Below the pieces are notes generated by a model. That model made no database searches, was not told the DNA's origin, and saw only the letters and a program-made list of their open reading frames with translations. This document shows, piece by piece, positions 4,702-5,852 of a DNA stretch of 5,852 bases; positions within the stretch are counted from its first letter, which is position 1; each line of letters starts with the position of its first letter. The position numbers and the translations under genes are program-made. Source of the stretch: Negativicutes bacterium UBA1444 (GTDB taxonomy: Bacteria; Bacillota; Negativicutes; UBA1444). The stretch is from assembly GCA_002329525.1 (NCBI GenBank), contig DCTI01000274.1, forward strand, positions 209 through 6,060, written 5' to 3'.

Positions 4702-5852
4702 ATGGCAGACAAAAACGGCGCTTTGGGTACGGCCCGGCAATTTCGGGAGCTTGGCGTGGAACAGTTGCGTTTTCACTGCGATGAATCTTGCCTGAACTTC
4801 GAGACAACCGCCGATGTTGCTCCTCTGGCGGAAATGATCGGCCAGGAACGCGCGGTCAGCGCCGTTGAGTTTGGCCTGAACACCAACAATCCCGGCTACA
4901 ATATTTTTATCTCCGGCATGGTGGGTACCGGAAAATTCACCTACGCGGAGCAGGCCGTCCGCAAATGGGCTCTGAAAAAGCAGGTTCCCCAGGATTGGTG
5001 CTATGTCAATAATTTCGAAGACAGCAGCCATCCCCTGGCCATTGCTCTGGCGGCAGGAACCGGTCATGTCTTTTGCCGCGAGATGGAGGAATTGCTGGAA
5101 AATCTTCAAAACGACGTGCCCAAAGCGTTTAGCAGCGACGATTATGAACGCGAGAAAAACAGCATCATGAAAGAGTTTCAGGCCCAACGGGGAGCGTTGC
5201 TCCAAGAATTCGGCGAGAAGGCCGAAGCGCTGTCGGTGCTGCCGCAATGGTCACCGACCGGCTTTATGGCGATGCCGCTGCTCGACGGCAATCCGGTTTC
5301 GCCGGAAGAGTTCGAAAAACTTGATAAAGAAAAAAAAGAAGAAATTGCCGCCCACATGCATGCCGTCCACGAGCTGGCCATGGTGGTGGTGCGCCAGATT
5401 CAGCACCTGGAGCGGGAAGTCCGGGATAAATTGAAGGAAATGGACGGCAAAGTCGGCATGTATGTCGTCGGCCAGCTGATCGACGAACTGCAGGAAAAAT
5501 ATGCCGCGAACCAGGGCGTGAGCGGCTATCTGGAAGCTTTGAAGCAGAACGTGGTCAAAAACATCAATGATTTCAAGCAATCAAGTTCCGGCGAGGAAGA
5601 GGGTCCGATGGCGCTGTTCCGAAAATCCACCCAGGAGGCAATGCGCGAGCGTTACGGGGTCAACCTGCTGGTGGACAACCGCACCTGCGACGGGGCGCCG
5701 GTGGTGGTCGAGATCAACCCCAACTATTACAACCTGTTCGGACGGGTGGAGTATGCCAGCCGCATGGGCGTGGTCAGCACGGATTTCACCATGATCAAGC
5801 CGGGCGCTTTTCACTTGGCCAATGGCGGCTATCTGATCGTGAACGCGCTGGA
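4702..5852 (+). CDS. Lon-related AAA+ ATP-dependent protease, N-terminal half (3' end outside window)
   Basis: The first 383 residues of a protein of the COG1067/AAA_32 Lon-related family (usually about 750-820 residues) are visible. The frame is open to the window end, so the C-terminal Ser-Lys protease domain is not seen. Features in order: the IGQERAV box at 46-52 with EFGL after it; a Walker A loop GMVGTGKF at 72-79; a long charged, coiled-coil-like insertion from about 130 to 310, including the family-typical PVSPEEFEKLDKEKKEEI; a segment RYGVNLLVDN; and then VVVEINPNYYNLFGRVEY and TDFTMIKPGAFHLANGGYL, which are highly conserved in this family and lead into the Walker B region at the end. 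The Walker A has Phe where Ser or Thr is usual, with Thr one residue later. Substrates are unknown; protein quality control is the general expectation. ATG 4702 has AAGGGGGAG 7 nt upstream. Confidence 0.92.
   Translation, partial: MADKNGALGTARQFRELGVEQLRFHCDESCLNFETTADVAPLAEMIGQERAVSAVEFGLNTNNPGYNIFISGMVGTGKFTYAEQAVRKWALKKQVPQDWCYVNNFEDSSHPLAIALAAGTGHVFCREMEELLENLQNDVPKAFSSDDYEREKNSIMKEFQAQRGALLQEFGEKAEALSVLPQWSPTGFMAMPLLDGNPVSPEEFEKLDKEKKEEIAAHMHAVHELAMVVVRQIQHLEREVRDKLKEMDGKVGMYVVGQLIDELQEKYAANQGVSGYLEALKQNVVKNINDFKQSSSGEEEGPMALFRKSTQEAMRERYGVNLLVDNRTCDGAPVVVEINPNYYNLFGRVEYASRMGVVSTDFTMIKPGAFHLANGGYLIVNAL

Noticed and set aside
4393..5247. Open frame of 284 codons on the minus strand over the chemoreceptor end and Lon-related gene
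   Set aside because: It crosses an intergenic region with a plus-strand promoter and is antisense to conserved family motifs; it is a shadow frame.

Overview
This window looks like a chromosomal segment of an anaerobic, motile bacterium, most likely a Bacillota (Firmicutes) member. The reasons are strong Shine-Dalgarno sites (AAGGAGGG, GGGAGGGG, AGGGAGG), an [FeFe]-hydrogenase maturase (HydG), a soluble chemoreceptor and a Lon-related AAA+ protease. A diderm Negativicutes-type host is a guess from gene flavour and would need a database search. All six stop codons visible are TGA. There are no RNA genes, insertion sequences, CRISPR arrays or signs of recent mobile DNA, and no stretch over 300 bases lacks a gene.

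Layout. (1) Bases 2-835, +: the C-terminal ~60% of HydG. (2) Bases 923-2329, +: an exported MORN-repeat protein followed after 36 bp by an exported YkuD-family L,D-transpeptidase that starts at TTG. (3) Bases 2339-3528, -: a second exported MORN-repeat protein followed by a second, different YkuD-family enzyme. The two modules face each other tail to tail, with only 9 bp between the transpeptidase stop codons. (4) Bases 3706-4566, +: a 286-residue soluble methyl-accepting chemotaxis protein, divergent from the second MORN gene. (5) Bases 4702-5852, +: the N-terminal half of a Lon-related protease, cut by the window edge.

The centre of interest is the mirror-image pair MORN>YkuD / YkuD<MORN. 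The MORN proteins are clear paralogues: same signal peptide-Cys-Cys-MORN layout, both cysteines at residues 42 and 61, and a shared Gly-Pro C-terminus. The two YkuD enzymes belong to different subfamilies (active sites SGGCVRM and TEGCIAM). This is therefore not a simple inverted duplication, and it suggests that an envelope MORN protein and an L,D-transpeptidase-fold enzyme are functionally coupled, probably in peptidoglycan remodelling (inference). The 113-bp gap between the second MORN gene and its YkuD gene holds an unusually dense set of signals: a sigma70-like promoter whose spacer is filled by a dyad, a perfect 10-bp palindrome in the leader, and a hairpin that could terminate transcription in either direction.
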